Part shown: one piece after another, positions 26,697 through 34,740 of the stretch
Layout of the letters: each line of letters starts with the position of its first letter
Position numbering within the stretch: position 1 is the stretch's first letter
Source of the DNA: Duganella sp. Leaf126
GTDB lineage: Bacteria > Pseudomonadota > Gammaproteobacteria > Burkholderiales > Burkholderiaceae_D
NCBI RefSeq assembly: GCF_001423125.1
Contig: NZ_LMNW01000031.1
Coordinates: 273,268-337,267 of the forward strand
Direction: 5' to 3'
Length of the DNA stretch: 64,000 bases
Program-made: the position numbers and the translations under genes
Notes under the pieces: model-generated
The model's input: only the letters and a program-made list of their open reading frames with translations
Told to the model about the DNA's origin: nothing
Database searches by the model: none

Positions 26697-26845
26697 GGTG
26701 GCCTCCGGGTATGAGAACAGGATCGATGATACGGAGATGTTTCTCCCAGCCATCAAACGAGCAGCAGCGGCTTTTCCACCCTATTCCACGCTTCGGGCGC
26801 GGCGCAGTTCTCTATCATGGCAGCATTGAATGGAAGGCCTGCACC

Positions 26846-27556
26846 ATGACCCCACGTCTCGTTACACTGTTGATGACCGCCGCCTTGACCGCGACCGCAC
26901 TGTCGATGCCGGCCCAGGCGCAGACACCTGGCCGGCAGGACGCCGCCGCCATCAAGCGCACCGTCGAAGAATTCCTCAAGGTCCAGAGCGGCGGCTTGCC
27001 GGGCCAGGTCACGGTGGCCGTCGGCGCCATCGATCCGCGCCTGAACCTGGCCGCCTGCCCTGCCCCGCAGGCATTCTTTTCGCCGGGCGCGCGCGCCTGG
27101 GGCAAGACCACGGTGGGCGTGCGCTGCACGGCGCCATCGGCCTGGACCCTGTATGTACAGGCAAGCGTGACCGTGATGGGCGACTACGTCGCCAGCGCAG
27201 CGCCGCTGGTGCAGGGCCAGGAAATCGAGGAGCGCCAGCTGGTGGTGATGCAGGGCGACCTGACCAGCCTGCCGGCCGGCGTGGCCACCGATGTCAGCCA
27301 GGTAATAGGGCGTAGTACCAATGCATCATTGCCACCAGGCACTCCCTTGCGTCTCGATACCCTGCGCAGCAAGCCGGTGGTGCAACCGGGCCAGCTGGTC
27401 AGGCTGGTATCGAGCGGCAGCGGCTTCAGCGTCTCGGCCGAGGCGCGCGCCATGAGCACGGCCATCGACGGCCAAGTGGTACGGGTAAAAACTGCCTCAG
27501 GGCAACAGATCAGCGGCATCGCCAAACAGGGCGGACTGGTGGAAGTGGCGTTCTGA
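26846..27556 (+). CDS. flgA: Flagellar P-ring chaperone FlgA
   Basis: FlgA is the periplasmic chaperone for P-ring assembly. The ATG at 26846 follows a GGAAGG at 8 nt and opens a signal peptide (MTPRLVTLLMTAALTATALS, cleavage near AQA-QTP). A start at 26711 would hide this signal. The 236 residues contain the SAF domain from about residue 110 (EIEERQLVVMQGDLTSLP) and the C-terminal GQQISGIAKQGGLVEVAF. It is divergent from flgB. Confidence 0.94.
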   Translation: MTPRLVTLLMTAALTATALSMPAQAQTPGRQDAAAIKRTVEEFLKVQSGGLPGQVTVAVGAIDPRLNLAACPAPQAFFSPGARAWGKTTVGVRCTAPSAWTLYVQASVTVMGDYVASAAPLVQGQEIEERQLVVMQGDLTSLPAGVATDVSQVIGRSTNASLPPGTPLRLDTLRSKPVVQPGQLVRLVSSGSGFSVSAEARAMSTAIDGQVVRVKTASGQQISGIAKQGGLVEVAF

Positions 27557-27588
27557 CGGGGGAGGACCGGATTCGGTCGGGGCCGCGC

Positions 27589-27615
27589 TAAAGTTTCTCA
27601 GACGCGCGCCGTTAT
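27589..27615 (+). promoter_or_regulatory. Sigma-28 (FliA) promoter for flgMN
   Basis: TAAAGTTT (27589-27596) is a perfect FliA -35 element. Exactly 11 bases later, GCCGTTAT (27608-27615) matches the -10 consensus GCCGATAA at six of eight positions. It lies 49 bp before the flgM start. This places the anti-sigma factor under control of the sigma factor it inhibits, as in Salmonella. Confidence 0.9.
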
Positions 27616-27663
27616 AGACTCAGATCCCGGAGTATCGCACTCCACCCAGTGAAGGAAGTTGCT

Positions 27664-27981
27664 GTGAAAATCAACGATACAACGTTAAAGAATCCGCCAA
27701 GCCTGCCTGGCGCCAACAGCCCGTCGCCGGCCACCACCCGCAGCGCGGAAACGGCAGTGCAGTCGTCCACGCCGGCGGCCACCGACAGTGTCCGGCTGTC
27801 GCCGCAAGGCCAGGCCATGGCAGCGAGCGCGACCAATGGCGCGGGCGCCGTGTTCGACAGCAAGAAGGTGGAACGCATCAAGCTGGCAATTGCCGATGGG
27901 CAGTTCCAGGTCAACTCGGAAAAAGTGGCGGATGGCTTGCTCGACACGGTCAAGGATCTGCTGCATTCCAGAAAACGTTAG
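27664..27981 (+). CDS. flgM: Anti-sigma-28 factor FlgM
   Basis: FlgM binds and silences FliA until it is exported through the completed hook. The GTG at 27664 is chosen because AAGGAAG lies 6 nt upstream and it gives the usual MKINDTT-like start; GTG 27649 lacks such a site. The 105-residue protein is disordered and Ser/Thr/Pro-rich at first. The conserved C-terminal FliA-binding helices follow (VERIKLAIADGQFQVNSEKV, then ADGLLDTVKDLL). It is preceded by a FliA promoter and followed 8 bp later by flgN. Confidence 0.95.
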   Translation: MKINDTTLKNPPSLPGANSPSPATTRSAETAVQSSTPAATDSVRLSPQGQAMAASATNGAGAVFDSKKVERIKLAIADGQFQVNSEKVADGLLDTVKDLLHSRKR

Positions 27982-27989
27982 GATAAATA

Positions 27990-28454
27990 ATGACCACGGT
28001 CACACCGCTCGACAACCTGCGCGAAGAAGCGCACATCATGACCACCTTGCTGGACTTGCTCAAACAGGAGCAGCAGATGCTGGTATCGGCGGAGATCGAA
28101 GCCCTGGATGGCGTCACCAGTAAAAAAACCGCACTGATCAGCCAGATGACCTTGCTGTCGGCCCAGCGCCACCGCGCCCTGGCAAAAGCCGGTTTCCCGG
28201 CCGAAGAAGCGGGCATGGAGGCGTGGATCGCCGCCAGCGGCGACGACCAGATCGCCGACGCCTGGACCGCCCTGCTCGACACCACGCGCGAAGCCAAGGA
28301 ACTCAACCGCATCAACGGCATGCTGATCAACAAGCAGATCAGCAACACCCAGGGCGCCCTCGCCGCCCTGCGCCCCGCCACCGGCGGCCAGACCTATAGC
28401 GCCACCGGCATGTCCAACCCGATTCCACGCAGCCGCGGCTTCCTCGCCGGCTAA
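27990..28454 (+). CDS. flgN: Flagellar export chaperone FlgN
   Basis: FlgN is the export chaperone for FlgK and FlgL. The 154 residues are mostly helical with the pattern LLDLLKQEQQMLVSAEIEAL and the C-terminal LNRINGMLINKQISNTQGALAALRP, as in FlgN. It forms a two-gene operon with flgM behind the FliA promoter. Its stop codon lies within an inverted repeat that extends into the downstream repeat region. Confidence 0.93.
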   Translation: MTTVTPLDNLREEAHIMTTLLDLLKQEQQMLVSAEIEALDGVTSKKTALISQMTLLSAQRHRALAKAGFPAEEAGMEAWIAASGDDQIADAWTALLDTTREAKELNRINGMLINKQISNTQGALAALRPATGGQTYSATGMSNPIPRSRGFLAG

Positions 28455-28756
28455 AAGATGGCCTGAAGCCACCCAATACTTCGTTGCAGTCGCTTGGCGT
28501 GCTCACGCACTGCCTGCGCGGCTGCGCCTCGTCTTGGGCGGTTCAGGCCATCTTTTGCGTACTGATGTTCGGACAAAACGCTTGCTTGCGTACTGCCTGC
28601 GCGGCTGCGCCTCGTCCTGGGCGGTTCGGGCCATCTTTCGGATGCTCGCGCTCTATGCGTACGTTCTATGTGCCCGTTCCCTGCGTGCTATCTACGCGTG
28701 CGGTCTGGGCGTACGTTTGCTGTGCACTTTCTATGCGGACGGTCTGGGCGTACGTT
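28453..28756. repeat. Repeat-rich non-coding block between convergent flgN and motD
   Basis: No gene is seen in this 306 bp gap. A 47 bp direct repeat occurs at 28509-28555 and 28592-28638 with only two mismatches (83 bp period). The sequence AAAAGATGGCCTGAA at 28453-28467 is the exact inverted complement of the end of the first copy (28542-28556). It could form a 15 bp stem that ends flgMN transcripts. A second repeat, CGGTCTGGGCGTACGTT, occurs at 28701-28717 and 28740-28756 (39 bp period). The repeated bases are partly palindromic (GCGCGGCTGCGC). Confidence 0.75.
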
Positions 28757-28760
28757 GTGC

Positions 28761-29582
28761 TTAACGAGGGGCTGGTGTCGGCGTTGCGGCGGGTGTTACT
28801 GTTGGGGCGGTTACTGGCGTGGCGTCGGTTGGTAATTCGGTCACCGGATCGGGCAAGCCCGACAGGATCGTCACGGCCACCCGGCGGTTGCGGGCGCGGC
28901 CGATGGGGTCGTCGTTCGAGGCGACCGGCACGTTCGAGCCGAAGCCCACGGCCGTCAGGCGCTTGGGCGCCACGCCGGCCTCGACGAACAGGCGCACCAC
29001 GCTGCTGGCGCGCACCGACGACAGTTCCCAGTTGGACGGGAATTGCGCATTGCTGATCGGCAGATCGTCGGTATGGCCTTCGACCTGCACGTTATGCGTG
29101 TCGTTCTTGAGCAGCTCGCCGACCGCGCGCAGCGCTTCCACCGATTCCGGCGTCAGGCGCGCGTCGGCCGGGTCGAACAGCACGCTGGCATTGATTTCCA
29201 CGCTGACGCCGCGGCTGTTCTGCGTGACCCGCACCTTGCCTTCCTTGACCAGCGGCGCCAGCGTGGACAACAGGTCCTGCGCCAGCCTGGTCATCTCCTG
29301 CCGCTCCTGCTTGAGCAGCTCGCTGCGGCGTTTCAGGGCGGGATTCGGAATCGGTAAATTGGGCACCTGGGTGTTGACCGGCGGCGAAGCACCGGCGCCG
29401 CCGAAGGCGTCGCCAAGCGCGTCCGAAAACACCTTGTACTTGCCGATGTTGACCGACGAGATCGCGTACATCACGACGAAGAACGCGAACAGCAAGGTGA
29501 TGAAATCGGCGTACGAGATCAGCCAGCGCTCGTGGTTTTCGATGTCCTCGTCGAATTTTTTGCGGGCGCGCCGGTAGTGCAT
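28761..29582 (-). CDS. motD: Flagellar stator subunit MotD (MotB family)
   Basis: This is the stator subunit that anchors the motor to peptidoglycan. The single membrane helix at about residues 20-42 (WLISYADFITLLFAFFVVMY) carries the proton-binding aspartate in SYADF. The C-terminal OmpA-like domain (about 135-250) contains VEGHTDDLPI and RASSVVRLFVEAGV. A Thr/Pro/Ala-rich tail ends it. At 273 residues it is MotB-like; the position right after motC and fliA favours the MotCD type seen in pseudomonads. It starts 1 bp after motC ends. Confidence 0.9.
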   Translation of the reverse strand: MHYRRARKKFDEDIENHERWLISYADFITLLFAFFVVMYAISSVNIGKYKVFSDALGDAFGGAGASPPVNTQVPNLPIPNPALKRRSELLKQERQEMTRLAQDLLSTLAPLVKEGKVRVTQNSRGVSVEINASVLFDPADARLTPESVEALRAVGELLKNDTHNVQVEGHTDDLPISNAQFPSNWELSSVRASSVVRLFVEAGVAPKRLTAVGFGSNVPVASNDDPIGRARNRRVAVTILSGLPDPVTELPTDATPVTAPTVTPAATPTPAPR

Positions 29583-29583
29583 G

Positions 29584-30330
29584 TCAGTGCTCGCGCAGCA
29601 AGGTGGCGATGCGCTCTTCGATCACGCGCGAGTGGTCGCCGGTGGCGATGTCGTAGAACACGGCAGCGGCGATTTCCTGCTGGTGCACATTCTGGTTGAC
29701 GATGGCCTTGAGCTTGTTGGCGATCGGGTAGAAGAACAGGTTGGCCAGGCCGACGCCGTAAATCGTCGAGACGAAGGCCACCGCGATACCGGCGCCCAGC
29801 TTGGTCGGATCGGTCAGGTTTTCCATCACGTGGATCAGGCCCAGCACGGCGCCCAGGATGCCGATCGTGGGCGCGTAGCCGGCAGCCGACTCCCACACGC
29901 GCACGGCCAGCCGCTGCTCGGTCTCGTAGGCGGTGATCTCGGTGTCGAGCAGCTGGCGCAGCTTGTCAGGATTGATGCCATCGACGATCAGGCGCAAGCC
30001 CTTGCTGTTGAACTTGTCCTTGGCCGCCAGCATGTGACGCTCGAGCGAGAGCAGGCCGTCGCGGCGCGCGGCCAGGTTCCAGGCGCTGATATCGCGCGCC
30101 AGCGCAGCGCGGGTATCCGGTGGCGGCGCGAACACCAGGCGCAGCATTTTCATGCCGCGCACAAAGGTGCGCAATTTCGATTGCAGCAGCACGGCGCCGA
30201 AGGTGCCGACCACCACGATGGCAAACGCGGCCGGCTGCACCAGCGAGGACAGCTTGCCGCCTTCCATGGTCTGGCCGATGGCGATGCCGATCAGCGCAAT
30301 GACGACACCGGCTATGCTGGCCCAGTCCAT
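29584..30330 (-). CDS. motC: Flagellar stator subunit MotC (MotA family)
   Basis: This is the proton-channel stator subunit that pushes on FliG. The 248 residues have four membrane helices: two at about 5-50 (IAGVVIALIGIAIGQTMEGG) and two at about 145-200 (YAPTIGILGAVLGLIHVMEN, GAGIAVAFVSTIYGVGLANL). The cytoplasmic loop lies between them. The length and the PTxG motif fit the MotC group. It overlaps the end of fliA by 19 bp, so the two are likely cotranscribed. Confidence 0.93.
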   Translation of the reverse strand: MDWASIAGVVIALIGIAIGQTMEGGKLSSLVQPAAFAIVVVGTFGAVLLQSKLRTFVRGMKMLRLVFAPPPDTRAALARDISAWNLAARRDGLLSLERHMLAAKDKFNSKGLRLIVDGINPDKLRQLLDTEITAYETEQRLAVRVWESAAGYAPTIGILGAVLGLIHVMENLTDPTKLGAGIAVAFVSTIYGVGLANLFFYPIANKLKAIVNQNVHQQEIAAAVFYDIATGDHSRVIEERIATLLREH

Positions 30331-31043
30331 GCCTTCTCCCTGAGGTTGGCCCGCAGGCGCGCCACGGCTTGCGTATGCAGCTGCGAGACGCGCGATTCCG
30401 ATACGCCCATCACGGCGCCGATTTCTTTCAAGTTCAGTTCCTCCTCGTAGTACAACCCCATCAGGATCTTCTCGCGTTCGGGCAAGACCTCGATGGCGTC
30501 GATCACGGCCTGGCGGAAGTCGGTGTCGAGCAGCGCGCGCAGCGGGTCGGACTCTTCGTCGGAGCAGTAGCGGTCGAGAAAGCTGTCGTTGCCGTCGTCG
30601 TCATGAAAATCCTCGTAGTACACGAGCTGGTGGCCGCCGCCGTCGGACAGCATGTCCTGGTAGTCCGACAGCGACAGCTTGAGCGACTTGGCCACTTCCG
30701 ATTCGGTCGGCGGGTGGCCGAGCTTCTGTTGCAGCGTGCTCATGGCGGCTTCGATCTTGCGCATGTTCTGGCGCATCGAGCGCGGCAGCCAGTCGCTGGT
30801 GCGCAGCTCGTCGAGCATGGCGCCGCGGATGCGCAGCACGGCGTAGGTTTCGAACTGCGCACCATGGGTTTCTTCGTAACGGTTGATGGCGTCGAGCAGC
30901 CCGATCATGCCGGCTTGTACCAGATCATCGACCTCTACGCTGGGGGGCAGTTTTGCCTTCATATGATGGGCAAGGCGCTTGACCAACGGCATGTGCTCCG
31001 TCAGCAAGGTGTTCTTGTCCGCTTTCCCTTTGACCGTGTACAT
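30312..31043 (-). CDS. fliA: RNA polymerase sigma factor FliA (sigma-28)
   Basis: FliA directs transcription of late flagellar genes. The 243 residues contain region 2 (VDDLVQAGMIGLLDAINRYE, FETYAVLRIRGAMLDELR), region 3 (LPRSMRQNMRKIEAAM) and region 4 (LKEIGAVMGVSESRVSQLHT). The FliA promoters seen before flgKL and flgM are its expected targets, and FlgM is its inhibitor. It lies 17 bp after flhG and overlaps motC. Confidence 0.97.
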   Translation of the reverse strand: MYTVKGKADKNTLLTEHMPLVKRLAHHMKAKLPPSVEVDDLVQAGMIGLLDAINRYEETHGAQFETYAVLRIRGAMLDELRTSDWLPRSMRQNMRKIEAAMSTLQQKLGHPPTESEVAKSLKLSLSDYQDMLSDGGGHQLVYYEDFHDDDGNDSFLDRYCSDEESDPLRALLDTDFRQAVIDAIEVLPEREKILMGLYYEEELNLKEIGAVMGVSESRVSQLHTQAVARLRANLREKAWTGPA

Positions 31044-31060
31044 AGCCTATTGTTTTACTT

Positions 31061-31885
31061 TCAAGCGCTAAAGTGAGTGCCGCTCCCCGTCTGGAAAGTA
31101 GGCGAGCCAGCCAGCGCGAAGCGCCCCGCCAGTTGACGAAAGGCCACCGATGCACCGGCCAGCGGGAACGCATCCACGACCGCGCGCCCCAACCGCGCGG
31201 CGCGCTGCAGGTATTCATCGGCCGGCACCGAGCCCATCGAGACAAGGTTGACGGCCAGGTAACGGCTGGCAGCTGCTGCCATATTATCGTAAACCAACTT
31301 CGCTTCGGCTTCCGATGCACCGGTGACGAGAATTCCGAACGGCCGGCGGCCCAGTTCCTGCTGCAGTTGCTTGATCAGGCTGTACGCTGCCTTGATCGAA
31401 CCGGCGTTGGCCGACACCTGCACCACGATCTCGGAACTGGCCATGACCGGCACCGGAAACGCGTCGCCGTCGAACTCGCCATCGACGATCACCACGCCGG
31501 TCTGCTTGACCAGCACATCGAAGGCCTTGGCCAGGCGCCGGGTGTCGTCGGGACCGCTGCGCGGCATGCCGCGCGTCATCGACGCCACCGAAAAGCCCTG
31601 CGGCGCCTGGTGGATCACCTGGTTCAGCGCGCACTCCTGGCGCGCCACGTTGAGCAGGCTGGCGCCGCCGTCGAGCCCGAGGCGGCTGGCCACGCCGTGG
31701 GCGCTGGCGCAGGCATCCATCAGCAGCACGTCGTTGCCGGCCCGGGCCAGCGACGCGCCGAGGTTGACCAGCATGGCGCCCTTGTCGTCCTGCGCCGTGG
31801 CCGACAGGAAGGTGACGATGCGGGGCTTGGGCCCCGCCAGCATGCGGCGCAGGCCTTCGGCCTGGTCGAAATCGAAATTAGCCAA
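31061..31885 (-). CDS. flhG: Flagellar number regulator FlhG (FleN, MinD-like) with degenerate P-loop
   Basis: FlhG controls flagellar number and position together with FlhF. Residues 7-16 (DQAEGLRRML) keep the DQAxxLR helix known to stimulate FlhF GTPase. The MinD-like fold is recognisable over 274 residues (MLVNLGASLARAGNDVLLMD). The deviant Walker A motif, normally KGGxGKT, here reads SATAQDDKGAM (28-38): one lysine remains, but the glycines and the Thr are lost. The usual DTAAG-type motif reads DGEFDG. It may therefore bind ATP poorly or not at all. It overlaps flhF by 8 bp. Confidence 0.88.
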   Translation of the reverse strand: MANFDFDQAEGLRRMLAGPKPRIVTFLSATAQDDKGAMLVNLGASLARAGNDVLLMDACASAHGVASRLGLDGGASLLNVARQECALNQVIHQAPQGFSVASMTRGMPRSGPDDTRRLAKAFDVLVKQTGVVIVDGEFDGDAFPVPVMASSEIVVQVSANAGSIKAAYSLIKQLQQELGRRPFGILVTGASEAEAKLVYDNMAAAASRYLAVNLVSMGSVPADEYLQRAARLGRAVVDAFPLAGASVAFRQLAGRFALAGSPTFQTGSGTHFSA

Positions 31886-33395
31886 GGTGGACCTCGCGCA
31901 TCGTGTTATGGCCGGCCAGGCCTGCCTGACCGGACATCAGCAGCGGCAATTCGCTGTCCAGGTACTGGGTGCCTGCCACGTCGCGCTTGAGCTTGAAGGC
32001 GCGGTCGATCAGGTAGGCCGGATCGGCCAGGTGCAGGTCTTCCGGTACGCGCTGGCCGTTCGAGACATAGAACAGGTTGAGCTTATGGCGGATCACCACG
32101 TCAAGCACGTTGCCGATCGCGGCCGCTTCGTCGAGCTTGGTCATGATGCAGCCGGCCAGGCCGCTGCCCTGGTAGGCCCGGACCACTTCCGACAGGGTCT
32201 CCTGGGTGGCCGTGGCGTTCAGGCACAGCAGGCGTTTGACGTCGGAGCCGGCGCCTTGCAGCATCGAGACCTGCTCGGTGACCATCTGGTCGCGCTGGCT
32301 CACGCCCACCGTATCGATCAGCACCGTGTGCTTGTTGCGCAATTCCTTGAGGGCGATGCGCAGGTCGGCCTCGTCCTTCACCGAGTGCACCATCACGCCG
32401 AGAATCTTGCCGTAAATGCGCAGCTGCTCGTGGGCGCCGATCCGGTAGGCGTCGGTGGTGATCAGGGCCAGCTTGTCCGGGCCGTGGCGCATCACGCAGC
32501 GTGCGGCCAGCTTGGCGGTGCTGGTGGTTTTGCCGACGCCGGTCGGCCCCACCAGGGCGAACACGCCGCCCTGGTCGATCAGCGCATCCTCGTTGGCCAT
32601 GGCCGACAGGTTGCGGGTGAGGACGGTCTTCATCCAGCGCATGCTTTCGGCCGTGTCGCGGCCGGCCGGCAGCTTGTCGATCAGGTAGCGCGCCAGGCTG
32701 GCCGAAAAGCCGGCGGCCAGCATTTCGCGCAGCACGGCAGCCTTGTGCGGCTCGCGCGACTGGGTACTGCCCCAAGCGATCTCTGCCAATTGGGTCTGCA
32801 TCATGCCGCGCATCGCGCGGATTTCGCTCATCATGTCCTGCATTTCCGCGGCGGCATTCTGCTTGGCGCTGGCCACGGCCGAAGCCACCATGGCGCTGAC
32901 CTGGTCGGCATCGAGCTGCGGTGCGCGCGGCTGGACCGGCGCCGATGGCGCCGCAGCGGCAGCTGCGGCGGTCTTGGTGGCGTACGACGACGGCGAGGCG
33001 ACCACGCGGCGCGTCGCCTGCTGTGAAGCCTGCTGGATGGGCCGCTGGGCCGGCTGGGTTGCCTGCATCGGCTGCATCGGCTGCGCCTGGCGCGGCGCCA
33101 GGCCCGGGACCAGGCGCGGTGCGGCGTCGTCGAAATGCGGTTCCAGGCGCGCATCGAGGCGCTCGTTGCGCTGGGCCAGCGCGGCGTCGAGGTCGAGCGA
33201 CGGGGCCGGACCGGCCATCGGCGAATGCGGCGCCGGCATCGTCAGCGAGGCGGCATCGTCGTTGGCCAGGGCCAGGATTTCGATCATGCCGTCGGCCTGG
33301 CGATTCGACAGGATCACGGCGTCCGGACCCAGCGATTCGCGCACCTTGCGCAACGCCTCGCGCGACGTGGGCGCGGTAAATTTTTTCACGTTCAT
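31878..33395 (-). CDS. flhF: Flagellar SRP-type GTPase FlhF
   Basis: FlhF is the SRP-family GTPase that places flagella, usually at the pole. The 505 residues comprise the N-terminal B domain (MNVKKFTAPTSREALRKVRE) with a long Pro/Gln/Ala-rich linker (about 55-160), then the NG domain. The G1 P-loop is GPTGVGKTT at about 283-291. DAYRIGAHEQLRIYGKI, DTVGVSQRDQM and TKLDEAAAIGNVLD follow. A GGGGAG lies 6 nt before the ATG. An 18-codon ORF ends on this ATG (ATGA overlap), suggesting coupled translation. Confidence 0.95.
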   Translation of the reverse strand: MNVKKFTAPTSREALRKVRESLGPDAVILSNRQADGMIEILALANDDAASLTMPAPHSPMAGPAPSLDLDAALAQRNERLDARLEPHFDDAAPRLVPGLAPRQAQPMQPMQATQPAQRPIQQASQQATRRVVASPSSYATKTAAAAAAAPSAPVQPRAPQLDADQVSAMVASAVASAKQNAAAEMQDMMSEIRAMRGMMQTQLAEIAWGSTQSREPHKAAVLREMLAAGFSASLARYLIDKLPAGRDTAESMRWMKTVLTRNLSAMANEDALIDQGGVFALVGPTGVGKTTSTAKLAARCVMRHGPDKLALITTDAYRIGAHEQLRIYGKILGVMVHSVKDEADLRIALKELRNKHTVLIDTVGVSQRDQMVTEQVSMLQGAGSDVKRLLCLNATATQETLSEVVRAYQGSGLAGCIMTKLDEAAAIGNVLDVVIRHKLNLFYVSNGQRVPEDLHLADPAYLIDRAFKLKRDVAGTQYLDSELPLLMSGQAGLAGHNTMREVHLG

Positions 33396-33448
33396 GGCCG
33401 GCTCCCCAGGAACTGGCTGACGCGGGTTGGCAGGGTAATGTAGGCCAT
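33392..33448 (-). CDS. Possible 18-residue leader peptide coupled to flhF
   Basis: An ATG at 33448 preceded by AGGAG at 6 nt opens an 18-codon frame encoding MAYITLPTRVSQFLGSRP. It ends in TGA at 33394-33392, which overlaps the flhF ATG as ATGA. The Shine-Dalgarno sequence is better than that of many genes in this window. It could be a regulatory leader peptide that couples translation to flhF, or a chance frame. Function is unknown. Confidence 0.4.
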   Translation of the reverse strand: MAYITLPTRVSQFLGSRP

Positions 33449-33558
33449 CGATGACTCCTGTAGCTTGAGCGATGCGTCGCGCGGCTGCGACGCTTCTATC
33501 ACTCGGACAGTGCCATTATTGTCGATGCACTCAGGAAACGATCTGATGAACAGGCAGG

Positions 33559-33590
33559 GAAATGGGCCGCATTTCGGAACGGCCCATTTC
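33559..33590 (-). terminator. Hairpin downstream of the Rpn-type gene
   Basis: GAAATGGGCCG (33559-33569) and CGGCCCATTTC (33580-33590) form a perfect 11 bp stem with a 10-base loop, 9 bp after the stop of the minus-strand Rpn-type gene. There is no T-run, so it is a weak intrinsic terminator at best. It would separate flhA and the nuclease gene from flhF. Confidence 0.5.
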
Positions 33591-33598
33591 TGCGCCGG

Positions 33599-34663
33599 CT
33601 ATTCGGCGCGGAAGACGGCGGCGAGGGAGTCTGCGTAGACGAAGTTTTCAGCCCAGCGGCTGAGCTGCCCGAGATCGGCACCGTCGAGGCGCGCCTGTAT
33701 CGATGCGTCGAGCGGACCGAAGCGTGTTTGCAACTGCAATGCCAGCAGCTCGGCAAAACCGCGCCGCTGACCCTGCTGCAAGCCTTCATTCAAGCCCTTC
33801 TTGCGCCCTTCGTTGAGTCCTTCGTTGAGTCCTTCGTTCAGTCCTTCGGAAAGCCCTATCTTGCGCCCTTCCTCGCGGCCTTTCTCGCGGCCTTCCTTGA
33901 GCCCTTTCTCGTGGCCGATTTCCATGCCTATCCGTTCGAGAGAAGATAGATATGTCATGGCAGTCCTCCTTTCCAGTTGAATGATGCCGGACCGCAGGCG
34001 CTGCTCCAGCGCCGGCGGCAGGCGCATGATCCAGTCCATGATCCGGTACAGGTCGATGATGCGCTGACGGTCCCAGTCGCGCTCGTACAACATCTTGGTC
34101 AGCTTCCACTTGGCGATGCGCCGGCGATGGGCGTCGCCGCGCGTGTTTTGGGCCAGCAAGTGCGCCGCACTCACCACGGCGAAGGGATTGTCGTGGCTGG
34201 GCAGGTCCGCGATCAGATAGGCATAATCCTGCATTTTCGCGATCGGAAAATCAAGCTGCATCGTGCAGCCGAGCTGCTGCCAGCCGAAGCTGGTCGGGCG
34301 CCAGTGTTGGCTGTCGTCGGTCAGCAGCGCCATGCTGGCGACCGGGTGACGGTAGCGGTCGTAGACGCGGTAATTGTAGATGAACATGCGCTCGGCAAAG
34401 TCGGCGTCGCGCCAGCCCTGCACTTCCAGGTGCACCAGCACCCACTGCTCGTCGCCGTCCAGCCGGTGCACGCTGACCAGCTTGTCCAGCAGCCGCTTGC
34501 CCAGTTCCGCATCGCGCGACAGCGCCGCCAGTTCCTGGTCGAGAAACACGTGCGGCAGCGACCAGTCGATCTGGGCATGCGCTGCCGGGAAGTAGAAAGC
34601 CATGAACTCGGGGAAGTGGCGCATGACCACTTCTTTCCACGGCGTGTCGAAATCGTCGCTCAT
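33599..34663 (-). CDS. Rpn-family PD-(D/E)XK nuclease / putative transposase
   Basis: The 354-residue protein looks like the Rpn group of recombination-promoting nucleases, long annotated as transposases. Candidate active-site residues are Asp60 (KRLLDKLVSV) and the E-x-Q motif at Glu80/Gln82 (VLVHLEVQGWRD). Residues about 250-299 are a 4-residue periodic repeat (GLNEGLNEGLNEG type), with matching 12 bp DNA repeats near 33800-33850. The C-terminal domain (RRGFAELLALQLQTRFGPLD) is DUF4351-like. It sits between flhA and flhF, which are adjacent in many relatives, so it is probably a later insertion. No terminal repeats were found. Confidence 0.8.
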   Translation of the reverse strand: MSDDFDTPWKEVVMRHFPEFMAFYFPAAHAQIDWSLPHVFLDQELAALSRDAELGKRLLDKLVSVHRLDGDEQWVLVHLEVQGWRDADFAERMFIYNYRVYDRYRHPVASMALLTDDSQHWRPTSFGWQQLGCTMQLDFPIAKMQDYAYLIADLPSHDNPFAVVSAAHLLAQNTRGDAHRRRIAKWKLTKMLYERDWDRQRIIDLYRIMDWIMRLPPALEQRLRSGIIQLERRTAMTYLSSLERIGMEIGHEKGLKEGREKGREEGRKIGLSEGLNEGLNEGLNEGRKKGLNEGLQQGQRRGFAELLALQLQTRFGPLDASIQARLDGADLGQLSRWAENFVYADSLAAVFRAE

Positions 34664-34740
34664 GCAGCCAGTCTAGACCTGCCACAGGGCGGCGTTTGAT
34701 GCAGCGCAAACGCGCGCAAGATGGCAGCGCGTGCGCCTGG

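Noticed and set aside
26764..26778. GG-N10-GC pattern upstream of flgB on minus, resembling a sigma-54 promoter
   Set aside because: Only the dinucleotides match well, and such spacing is frequent by chance in GC-rich DNA. The fit to the full consensus is poor.
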